The translations under genes and the position numbers were made by a program. This document shows, one piece after another, positions 1 through 6,439 of a stretch of 32,943 nt of DNA. The stretch spans positions 2,456-35,398 of the forward strand of contig FR901547.1 in assembly GCA_000438015.1 (NCBI GenBank), in the 5' to 3' direction. The stretch's first letter is position 1, and each line of letters begins with the position of its first letter. Origin of the DNA: Coraliomargarita sp. CAG:312 (GTDB lineage: Bacteria; Verrucomicrobiota; Verrucomicrobiia; Opitutales; Intestinicryptomonadaceae). The notes beneath the pieces are model-generated. The model saw nothing but the letters and a program-made list of their open reading frames with translations. It made no database searches and was not told the origin of the DNA.

Positions 1-275
1 ATGTCGATTGAATACACAACCGCCACAGAACTATTTTTCATCGTCTCCGAATGCGAACCTATTCTGATAGACTCGACTTTGCCTATCTTTACGCCTTTAA
101 ATTTTAACGGCGCTCCAACATCTAGCCCGTTTACGCTTTCGGAAAAATATGAAATGCATTTTTCCGTATGCGTAAAAAACTTTGCAGCACCGAATACCAT
201 AACCGAGGCCGTTGCCAGAATTGCCGCCCCTATTACAAACATTCCTATCGCTACGGGATTTACCTTACTTCTCAT
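1..275 (-). CDS. mlaD: MlaD-like MCE-domain lipid transporter component (N-terminal part, runs off window)
   Basis: Read on the minus strand from ATG at 275 to the window edge, about 91 codons with no stop. The protein starts MRSKVNPVAIGMFVIGAA, a short cytoplasmic segment followed by one transmembrane helix (about residues 8-28). An MCE-like stretch follows with VNGLDVGAPLKFKGVKIGKV, the typical start of an MCE domain. MCE proteins are anchored in the inner membrane and form a periplasmic hexameric ring that carries phospholipids between inner and outer membranes. The start codon overlaps the mlaF stop by 11 nt, so the genes are translationally coupled in the order mlaE-mlaF-mlaD. The C-terminal part lies outside the window, so total length and number of MCE domains cannot be judged. 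Confidence 0.85.
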   Translation of the reverse strand, partial: MRSKVNPVAIGMFVIGAAILATASVMVFGAAKFFTHTEKCISYFSESVNGLDVGAPLKFKGVKIGKVESIRIGSHSETMKNSSVAVVYSID

Positions 276-1149
276 TTTTCATGCTTCCTGTTTTTTCGCG
301 CGGATCCACCCCTCTGTTGAGGAATACCCGCACGTCTTTATTGTCGGAATTCAATAGCTCTTTTGGAGATCCGATTGCGGTTTGCGTCTTGGAATTTGCG
401 TCCAGGAAAACCGCGCGGTCGGCTATGTCGAATATGCTTGCGAGCTCGTGTGAAACTATGACGATTGTCGCGCCTAAAGAATCACGCATTTGCACTATCA
501 ACTCGTCCAACCTATGCGACGAAACCGGGTCCAAACCCGCGCTCGGTTCGTCAAAAAACAATACAGACGGATCCAAAGCGATAGCCCGCGCAAGCCCCGC
601 GCGCTTGGCCATTCCTCCGCTTATCTCGGACGGATAAAATGCTCCAAAACCGTTTAGGCCCACCAAAGCAAGTTTCAAATCAACGATATCGGAAGCGTCG
701 CTTTCGGAAATGTCCGTAAACTCGCGCAACGGCAGCGAAACATTTTCCGCAAGCGTCATTGAGCTCCAAAGAGCGCCCCCCTGGTAAAGCACCCCAAATT
801 GGCGCAGCATGGAAATTTTTTCCTTTTCTTCCGCGTCCGAAAAATTCTCCCCTTTAAAATAAATCGTTCCTTTGGCAGGCTTTATCAAACCTATCATGTG
901 GCGTAAAAGCGTGCTTTTACCGCAGCCGCTGCCTCCCATTATAAAAAAGATTTCCCCTTTTTTTATGCTAAAATTCAAATCGCGCATTACGACGTAGTCG
1001 CCGTAAGCCATAGTGAGGTTTTCAATTTTAAAAATCTCGTCAGTTTCGATGGCGCTTTTGTTTGCGGAACTCCCGTGCGCGCCGCCCCCCAAAGCTCCTA
1101 GGCTGGCTCCGGAAGCAACGCAAAGGTTTGATGTTTTTTCTTTTCCCAT
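265..1149 (-). CDS. mlaF: MlaF-like ABC transporter ATPase (phospholipid transport)
   Basis: 294 residues. This is the ATPase of the Mla-type retrograde/maintenance lipid transporter and should act on the cytoplasmic face with MlaE. Walker A GGSGCGKST lies at residues 72-80, the ABC signature SGGMAKR at about 177-183, Walker B with catalytic Glu LFFDEP at about 197-202, and the switch His in VSHE near 234. An extra N-terminal leader of about 35 residues, rich in Gly/Ala/Ser, precedes the ABC fold and makes the protein a little longer than usual for MlaF. A start nearer residue 38 is possible but no strong alternative start signal is seen. The start lies 4 nt after the mlaE stop and the stop overlaps mlaD, as expected for one transporter operon. 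Confidence 0.92.
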   Translation of the reverse strand: MGKEKTSNLCVASGASLGALGGGAHGSSANKSAIETDEIFKIENLTMAYGDYVVMRDLNFSIKKGEIFFIMGGSGCGKSTLLRHMIGLIKPAKGTIYFKGENFSDAEEKEKISMLRQFGVLYQGGALWSSMTLAENVSLPLREFTDISESDASDIVDLKLALVGLNGFGAFYPSEISGGMAKRAGLARAIALDPSVLFFDEPSAGLDPVSSHRLDELIVQMRDSLGATIVIVSHELASIFDIADRAVFLDANSKTQTAIGSPKELLNSDNKDVRVFLNRGVDPREKTGSMKNEK

Positions 1150-1153
1150 TCCC

Positions 1154-2320
1154 TCAGATGTCGAAAATTGTAAATATTACGGCAAATATAGCGTCCGCCA
1201 CAATAATCCAAGTTATGCTCTGGACAACGCTTGAAGTCGTTGCCTGCCCTACTCCCGCAGAGCTTTTCTCGCACTGCAAGCCCATTTTACAGCCTATGCA
1301 TGCGACAATTATTCCGAAAATAAAACTCTTCCCGACGCCCGTAGATATTTGAATCAAATCCAAAGCCGCGAGCGTCCTGTTTGCGTATTGCTCATAGCTG
1401 ATGTCAAACATTCCCACCCCTATGACCATTCCGCCAAGCATTCCTATGACATTTGCGAAAATAGTAAGAAGCGGAAACATCATAACCAACGCAATTATCC
1501 GCGGGAAAACCAAAAACTCAATCGGTGATATTCCAAAAGTCCTAAATGCCGATATTTCCTCGTTTACCTTCATTGAACCAAGCTCCGCAGCAAACGACGC
1601 ACCAGTCCTTCCGCTCATAACTATGCCAACCATTATCGCGCCCATTTCCCGCACCATAGCAATTCCGACCAAGTCCGCCACAAATATCTCAGAGCCGTAT
1701 TTGGCAAGCTGTATGGCTCCGACAAACGCCAGAATAAGCCCTACAAGAAAACTTATTAAGGCAACGATAGGTAGAGCCTCTGGACCGGTCTTTTGAATTA
1801 TGGTCAACAAGTCGACAAGCCTATACCTTGCCCTCCCAAACGCAGCCTTTATCGACGCTATGGAAATCTCCCCTATAAACCTTGACTGGTCCTCAAACGC
1901 CCCCAATACATCGAGCGCGCGAATTCCAACCTTGCCCAAAATATTAGACTTTCCAGAATTTTTCTTGGCAGCATTGGCCTCTGGAACTGCAACCGCCAAA
2001 CGCAATAGCTCGCGGGGGCCTTCGGGCAAAGAATTATCGTCGAAAACAATGCCCATTTGCTGGCATGTCTGGTATATTTTAAACAGCATGCAAACCAGCG
2101 CAGAATCATACGCGCCCAAAGACTTGGTGTCGAATGTCAGCTTTGCTATACCCGCTGTAAGCGATTTCTCGATGCGGGTCGCCGGAGTCCGAGGCTTAGA
2201 TAAAAGCCAATCCCCCGAAATGGACATAACCGCGACCCCGTCAAGCACACTTAAACGCGCGGCCGCCTCTATTTCTACTCCCGCGTCATGCGAAAAAAAT
2301 CTCTGGAACAAATTAGCCAC
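1154..2320 (-). CDS. mlaE: MlaE-type ABC permease with N-terminal STAS (MlaB-like) domain
   Basis: 388 residues with a GTG start. Residues about 20-125 look like a STAS domain of the MlaB kind (VAVMSISGDWLLS, then LTFDTKSLGAYDSALV around the usual phosphoacceptor region). Residues about 150-388 form the MlaE permease, with LPIVALISFLVGLILAF, then GIVMSGRTGASFAAELGSMKVNEE..ALR-like text, and several membrane helices to the C-terminus. MlaE is the inner-membrane core of the lipid transporter. In Enterobacteria MlaB is a separate small protein, whereas here both functions are on one chain, so no separate mlaB is needed. First gene of the mlaEFD run. The divergent ADP-ribosylglycohydrolase gene begins 165 nt upstream. 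Confidence 0.92.
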   Translation of the reverse strand: MANLFQRFFSHDAGVEIEAAARLSVLDGVAVMSISGDWLLSKPRTPATRIEKSLTAGIAKLTFDTKSLGAYDSALVCMLFKIYQTCQQMGIVFDDNSLPEGPRELLRLAVAVPEANAAKKNSGKSNILGKVGIRALDVLGAFEDQSRFIGEISIASIKAAFGRARYRLVDLLTIIQKTGPEALPIVALISFLVGLILAFVGAIQLAKYGSEIFVADLVGIAMVREMGAIMVGIVMSGRTGASFAAELGSMKVNEEISAFRTFGISPIEFLVFPRIIALVMMFPLLTIFANVIGMLGGMVIGVGMFDISYEQYANRTLAALDLIQISTGVGKSFIFGIIVACIGCKMGLQCEKSSAGVGQATTSSVVQSITWIIVADAIFAVIFTIFDI

Positions 2321-2427
2321 TTAAAAAAAACTGCCCAAGTATTTCACATCCTTAGTTTTTTTAAAGCTTTTTTTAGCATCTTAAAATTCTGCCGGCATAG
2401 GCGATAATTCAAGCAGAATGCGTTTGC

Positions 2428-2456
2428 TTGACAAATCGGATAAAAACTTTTATTTT
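2428..2456 (+). promoter_or_regulatory. Sigma70-type promoter of the ADP-ribosylglycohydrolase gene
   Basis: TTGACA at 2428-2433, a 17-nt spacer, and TATTTT at 2451-2456. A purine-rich ribosome binding site (AAAGGAT, about 2470-2476) follows before the ATG at 2486. Spacing and -35 match the bacterial housekeeping consensus well. Confidence 0.7.
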
Positions 2457-2485
2457 TTAGGCGTAATAGAAAGGATATCAACAAT

Positions 2486-3523
2486 ATGCTAAAAGAAACA
2501 GTAGACAGATTATACGGCGCCTGGTGGGGAGCTTTTATTGGCGACGCAATAGCTGCGCCTACACACGGATATTCCTCGGTGAAGTTGCTTGGAGCCGATT
2601 ACGGCACAATAAATTCCATGGTCGCGCCCAAAAGCATACACCCGCAGAGCGTGTTGTTCTCGCTTCCTCGCCCGGAATTGCCCCCGGAATTCGATTATAT
2701 CGGAGAAAAGCGCAGAGAGCTGTGGTCCCGCCACGGAACCCATCCCCATTATGGATTCCAGGCAGGAGAAAACACATTGCCTCTCTTTTTAGCATTGCAC
2801 CTTACCGCTTCCATGATGCCCTCGGGCAAGTTTGACATAGACGCGTGGATGTCTCGCTACCAAGCTGTTATGACTTCTCCAGAAGGGCATAACGACACCT
2901 TTATTCCATCAATACACCGCCGATATTTCGACAACCTTGCATCTGGTAAAGATCCTGAAAAGAACGGATGCCCAGATGCCCACATGAGCGACTTGGCAAT
3001 ATTTATTCCTATAATGTTCAGCCATTTAAAAGATCCAGACTCCACTAATATGAATTTGTACCACGCATTCCGCAAATTCACCCTGGGAGAAGCCGCCTAT
3101 ACTTCCGCGTATTTTCTATCAGAGCTTTTGGATTATGTAATACGGGGAAATTCCATTGAGGATTCCATCTATCAAAAAATGACTCCCGACCGGCACTTTT
3201 GCCTGGCATTCCCATATCGTAGATGGATAAAAAGTTCAGACAACGACTCCCAAGCGATATCGTCAACCGGAATTCTGGCCGCACTTGAGGAATCCATGCC
3301 GCTTACCATCTACCTTGCAATAAAATATGGCCGCAATTTTTCCGAAGCTCTGTTTGCGAACGCCAACATCGGCGGAGAGACAACCGGCAGGGGGGCTATA
3401 CTCGGAATGCTTGCCGGGGCCCAGTGCGGATTCTCAAAAATACCTAAAGAATTTATTTCCGGACTAAAATACAACGGTGAAATACAAGCTCTAGGCGACG
3501 AACTTTACAAAATGGTTTCATAA
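2486..3523 (+). CDS. ADP-ribosylglycohydrolase-family protein (divergent)
   Basis: 345 residues. The start is supported by AAAGGAT upstream and a promoter at 2428-2456. It has the DraG/ARH architecture: an N-terminal GAWWGAFIGDAIAAPTHGY (family motif GxxxGDxxGxP), a mid-N motif QAGENTLPL where canonical enzymes have a TDDT-type motif, and a C-terminal ANANIGGETTGRGAILGMLAGA where canonical enzymes have GGDTDT. ARH enzymes remove ADP-ribose from proteins or small molecules using two Mg ions held by those Asp/Thr residues. Both metal motifs are altered here (GENT and GGETTGRG), so either Glu substitutes for Asp or the protein has another substrate or none. It appears to stand alone: upstream is the divergent mla operon and downstream, after 68 nt, a ferredoxin gene. 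Family call firm, activity uncertain. Confidence 0.85.
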   Translation: MLKETVDRLYGAWWGAFIGDAIAAPTHGYSSVKLLGADYGTINSMVAPKSIHPQSVLFSLPRPELPPEFDYIGEKRRELWSRHGTHPHYGFQAGENTLPLFLALHLTASMMPSGKFDIDAWMSRYQAVMTSPEGHNDTFIPSIHRRYFDNLASGKDPEKNGCPDAHMSDLAIFIPIMFSHLKDPDSTNMNLYHAFRKFTLGEAAYTSAYFLSELLDYVIRGNSIEDSIYQKMTPDRHFCLAFPYRRWIKSSDNDSQAISSTGILAALEESMPLTIYLAIKYGRNFSEALFANANIGGETTGRGAILGMLAGAQCGFSKIPKEFISGLKYNGEIQALGDELYKMVS

Positions 3524-3591
3524 AAAAATTTGAATTTCCAATACGAAAATCCTTGACCAAAAATAAGGATGATTTAGGTTTTTTAAGCATT

Positions 3592-3822
3592 ATGGCAGAC
3601 AAAAACGAAAAAAACGAATTTAATGTACCAGGCAAGTTCTATGTGGACTCGCAATGCATTGGCTGCGCTCTCTGCGCGTCAACCGCAGAAGGGTTGTTCG
3701 CTATCAGCGACACCGGATGCGCTTATGTTGCAAAACAGCCCGCTTCCGACGAAGAAACAGCTCTCTGCACAGAAGCTATGGAATCCTGCCCCGTACAAGC
3801 CATAGGCGACGACGGCGAATAG
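3592..3822 (+). CDS. Small [4Fe-4S] ferredoxin
   Basis: 76 residues starting MADKNEKNEF. Cys22-x2-Cys25-x2-Cys28 and a distant Cys66-Pro form a single [4Fe-4S] site of the monocluster ferredoxin kind (CIGCALC ... ESCP). Cys43 and Cys59 lie outside the motif and could form a disulfide. The protein is acidic, as soluble electron carriers usually are. A TTG at 3553 would add 13 residues, but that TTG lies in a TTGACC sequence better read as a -35 element, so ATG 3592 is preferred. Partner oxidoreductases are not encoded nearby, so the electron donor and acceptor are unknown. A rho-independent terminator follows 20 nt after the stop. Confidence 0.9.
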   Translation: MADKNEKNEFNVPGKFYVDSQCIGCALCASTAEGLFAISDTGCAYVAKQPASDEETALCTEAMESCPVQAIGDDGE

Positions 3823-3842
3823 TTGAATTTCAATACAAGACA

Positions 3843-3870
3843 AAACCGGCTTATACGAGCCGGTTTTTTT
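3843..3870 (+). terminator. Rho-independent terminator after the ferredoxin gene
   Basis: Stem AAACCGGCT (3843-3851) pairs with AGCCGGTTT (3858-3866) around a 6-nt loop, and the T run extends to 3870. The A-rich 5' side may also let it end transcription of the converging SGNH hydrolase gene on the minus strand. Confidence 0.85.
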
Positions 3871-3901
3871 GTTTATAACGGCGATTGTAAAAATTTTAAT
3901 T

Positions 3902-4567
3902 CTATTTTGAAGATACCATTTTAACGGGCGCTTTATTTACATATTCGGCAGCCGTTTGCGCCATAATCTTTGCGCCTTCCGCATTGGGATGAATCTTGTC
4001 TGGGAAAAGATTTTCCTTATTTTCCAAAGGTGTATGCATGTCTATTACGGTTATGCCCCGCTCTTTTGCTATTTTTTTTATTATGGGAAAAATTTCGCCC
4101 GCAATAACGCTTTCTGTAATTCCCCACTTGTCTTGATATGCCGGAACCTGCCTGCATAGAAAAATCACGGGCTTGCTAGGCAGATTGGAAAACGAATCTA
4201 TCAGAGAGTTTAAATCGCCTTCAAATTCGGATTTATATATCCAATTAAACGGCTTTGAATCGTTTGTGCCCAATTTGATAATTACTATGTCCGGCAAGAA
4301 TCGCATAGCGGGGACAAATTGGTCGGTCTGTACGTAAGGTTTATTGCCTTTAGAAAGGAGTGTCGCGCCTCCGACACCAAAGTTGCGGACATCGTAGCCT
4401 TCTCCCAGGATTTTTCCCAGCTGCGCCGGATAGGAATCATTCGCCCTGTCCTTAATTCCAGATCCGTAGGTTATGCTGTCGCCTACACATGCCACTTTTA
4501 TCGCATCTGCAAACGAAGACGCGCAAACAAATACCGATAATAATACAAGCGCTAATATTTTTTTCAT
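3902..4567 (-). CDS. Secreted SGNH/GDSL-family hydrolase (esterase)
   Basis: 221 residues. An N-terminal signal peptide (MKKILALVLLSVFVCASSFA, cleavage probably after residue 20) predicts export. SGNH hydrolase blocks follow in order: block I GDSITYG with nucleophile Ser31, block II NFGVGGATL with the oxyanion Gly, block III GTND with Asn102, and block V DKIHPNAEG with Asp190/His193 of the catalytic triad. The family hydrolyses carboxylic esters of carbohydrates or lipids, and close relatives include acetylxylan esterases and lysophospholipase-like enzymes. The substrate cannot be told from sequence. It is a single-gene unit between a convergent ferredoxin gene and a divergent PEP-CTERM gene. 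A deacetylating role on extracellular polysaccharide is only a guess. Confidence 0.9.
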   Translation of the reverse strand: MKKILALVLLSVFVCASSFADAIKVACVGDSITYGSGIKDRANDSYPAQLGKILGEGYDVRNFGVGGATLLSKGNKPYVQTDQFVPAMRFLPDIVIIKLGTNDSKPFNWIYKSEFEGDLNSLIDSFSNLPSKPVIFLCRQVPAYQDKWGITESVIAGEIFPIIKKIAKERGITVIDMHTPLENKENLFPDKIHPNAEGAKIMAQTAAEYVNKAPVKMVSSK

Positions 4568-4642
4568 ATTTTTTAATAAGAGGAAATCGGAAAGATTTTC
4601 AAATAAAATAAATTCAAACGAGATGCCCGCCCCCGATACTGC

Positions 4643-4671
4643 TTGACAAACCTATATTAGTTTGCTAACTG
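4643..4671 (+). promoter_or_regulatory. Promoter of the PEP-CTERM protein gene
   Basis: TTGACA at 4643-4648, a 17-nt spacer and TAACTG at 4666-4671. The -35 is perfect and the -10 is weak. It places transcription start close to 4678, about 17 nt before the ATG at 4695, and therefore argues against the upstream TTG at 4662 as a start. Confidence 0.55.
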
Positions 4672-4694
4672 TCTGTCAAATTACAAAACTATTT

Positions 4695-6140
4695 ATGCTA
4701 AAACATATTATTATTGTTTCGACACTTGCAGCATCCCCTTTGATGGCGGTAGACAACTACCTCGTGGGGACAGGATGGGGCGGAGCTTCCATGAATTATA
4801 CATGGAGCACAGGAATGTCGCCAACTGAATCGGACGATGCTTTTTTGGATTATAAATACTACTATGAATCTAAATCTCCAGCAACCTCTCAATCTTGGCG
4901 GGTTGAATTGTGGGTTCCCGAAACCCATGTTAATTCAACGGTAAATTCCTTGACAATCCAAAACTTGTATAATCCAGAAACGCTCGATCCCGTAAAGCTG
5001 CAGCTTGTAGTGGCATCTTCGTTAACCGCCGGGATAAAAACCATTAACGATTTTAATGTAGTCGGCGGCAGCTACAAGCCTGAAATACGCTTTGCAGTTT
5101 CAAAGGGAACGTCGGACAGCGCGGTTCAAGCAAAGATCGCTGTAGGCGGCAACATGAATATAGGAAAGAGCGACTATAATTCCGGAGATGGCGTTGCATT
5201 CTTTCTCGGAGATATGGAAAGCAATATGGGTCCTGTATCGGTAAACGTAAAAGGCAACTTGAATATATACGGCGCTTCTACGCTTGGCACAAATATAGGC
5301 AAACAAACCGATAAATCAGGAACTACAAACCAATTAGATTTTGTAGTTTCAGGCGTAGTCAATATGGTCGGGAACGGCGGGCAAGACAATCCTACATGGT
5401 TCTTAAATACCTGCAGTTCAGGATCATCCCAAGCGAAAACAACCATAGATGTCGGCGGAATTTCCGGAATCGGATTGATACGCAATAATACTGGCGCTCT
5501 CGGAGGCTCATCCATGTTGATAATCCGCACGGCCGAAGGCGCAACAACAACTTATTCCGGCATATTAAAAGACGATATCACGACTGCAGGAAACTCTAAT
5601 GTGTCGATTCTTATGGCGGGATACGGAACGCAAGTTCTAGACGGCTCCGTAGATATTTCAGGTTTTAGTGAAATCAAGAGGGGAACACTGCTCTCCACTG
5701 GACACTTTGGAAGCCTTTATATAAACAAGGAAGGCACTTTCGGGGCGACATCTAAATCGTCTCCGATCGGAACTGTTTCAATTGGAAATATGACATTTTC
5801 TGACGGAGGAACAGTGCTTATAGATATAGACGGGGCAAATTGCGACTTGATACAGGCGTCAACCCTGTCTCTTGGCACTGCGACTTATCTTACAATCGAC
5901 TTTGGGCTAACAAACATCGTAGAAGGAACGAAATATAAGATTTTCGAATGCGGGAAAATCAGCGACAACTTTACCGTAGACAATTTTAAGGTAAAAGACA
6001 TCGACGGATACAATTCCCACATAAGCATTGACGACAACAATGTTTACATATCTTTCACCGCAGTTCCAGAGCCTGCATTGTTTGCTTCAATAATCGGCGT
6101 TCTCGCGCTGGCATTTGCTGCAAGAAGAAAGTCAAAGTAA
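4695..6140 (+). CDS. Secreted beta-strand-rich protein with C-terminal PEP-CTERM sorting signal
   Basis: 481 residues from ATG 4695. The N-terminus MLKHIIIVSTLAASPLMA is a signal peptide with a likely Ala-Val cleavage site. The body is rich in Gly, Ser, Thr and Asn with repeated short beta-strand-like segments (for example IAVGGNMNIG, VNVKGNLNIYG, KRGTLLSTGHFG), as in autotransporter-type beta-helix passenger domains. The C-terminus is the tripartite PEP-CTERM tail: VPEP, a hydrophobic helix (LFASIIGVLALAFA) and a basic end (ARRKSK). PEP-CTERM proteins are sorted and cleaved by EpsH-family exosortase, usually together with exopolysaccharide production. No exosortase gene is in this window. 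The gene is monocistronic, with its own promoter and a strong terminator. Function unknown beyond surface or matrix protein. Confidence 0.88.
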   Translation: MLKHIIIVSTLAASPLMAVDNYLVGTGWGGASMNYTWSTGMSPTESDDAFLDYKYYYESKSPATSQSWRVELWVPETHVNSTVNSLTIQNLYNPETLDPVKLQLVVASSLTAGIKTINDFNVVGGSYKPEIRFAVSKGTSDSAVQAKIAVGGNMNIGKSDYNSGDGVAFFLGDMESNMGPVSVNVKGNLNIYGASTLGTNIGKQTDKSGTTNQLDFVVSGVVNMVGNGGQDNPTWFLNTCSSGSSQAKTTIDVGGISGIGLIRNNTGALGGSSMLIIRTAEGATTTYSGILKDDITTAGNSNVSILMAGYGTQVLDGSVDISGFSEIKRGTLLSTGHFGSLYINKEGTFGATSKSSPIGTVSIGNMTFSDGGTVLIDIDGANCDLIQASTLSLGTATYLTIDFGLTNIVEGTKYKIFECGKISDNFTVDNFKVKDIDGYNSHISIDDNNVYISFTAVPEPALFASIIGVLALAFAARRKSK

Positions 6141-6158
6141 AATAAAACCATTTTTGCG

Positions 6159-6185
6159 CGCCGGAGAAATCTCCGGCGTTTTTTT
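6159..6185 (+). terminator. Rho-independent terminator after the PEP-CTERM gene
   Basis: A 9-bp GC-rich stem CGCCGGAGA/TCTCCGGCG (6159-6167 with 6170-6178) is closed by a very short AA loop (the end pairs probably open) and followed by seven T residues. It lies about 20 nt after the stop. The next 250 nt to the glgB stop hold no recognisable gene. Confidence 0.9.
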
Positions 6186-6439
6186 ATGGAATGAAAAACC
6201 AGCGCGGCAAATGTGGGAACGCAATATTAAATCATTTTATAATTCCGCCAATTCCGCCGTAAACCGGCTCCCTTGGCTATTTTAATTGGAGAATAAACAT
6301 ACTCAAGAAGAGAATGTTATTGCTTCTAAAATTAAATTATAAAAACATATTCCTATTGTCCAAAATTCCATGGGACAGCGGCGATTCCGCAGCAAGAAAA
6401 TTCCAAGTTTCCTGCAGTGCCGTTAAATATCCATAAAAA

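Noticed and set aside
1..357. Plus-strand open frame at the left edge
   Set aside because: Antisense to mlaD and mlaF, which have clear family motifs.
4662..4694. Upstream TTG start for the PEP-CTERM gene
   Set aside because: It falls between the -35 and -10 of the likely promoter and would spoil an otherwise clean signal peptide that starts at 4695.
4745..4752. GGCGGTAG, the core of the ops element of polysaccharide operons
   Set aside because: It lies inside the signal-peptide coding region of the PEP-CTERM gene, lacks the rest of the element and is not upstream of the glycan operons.
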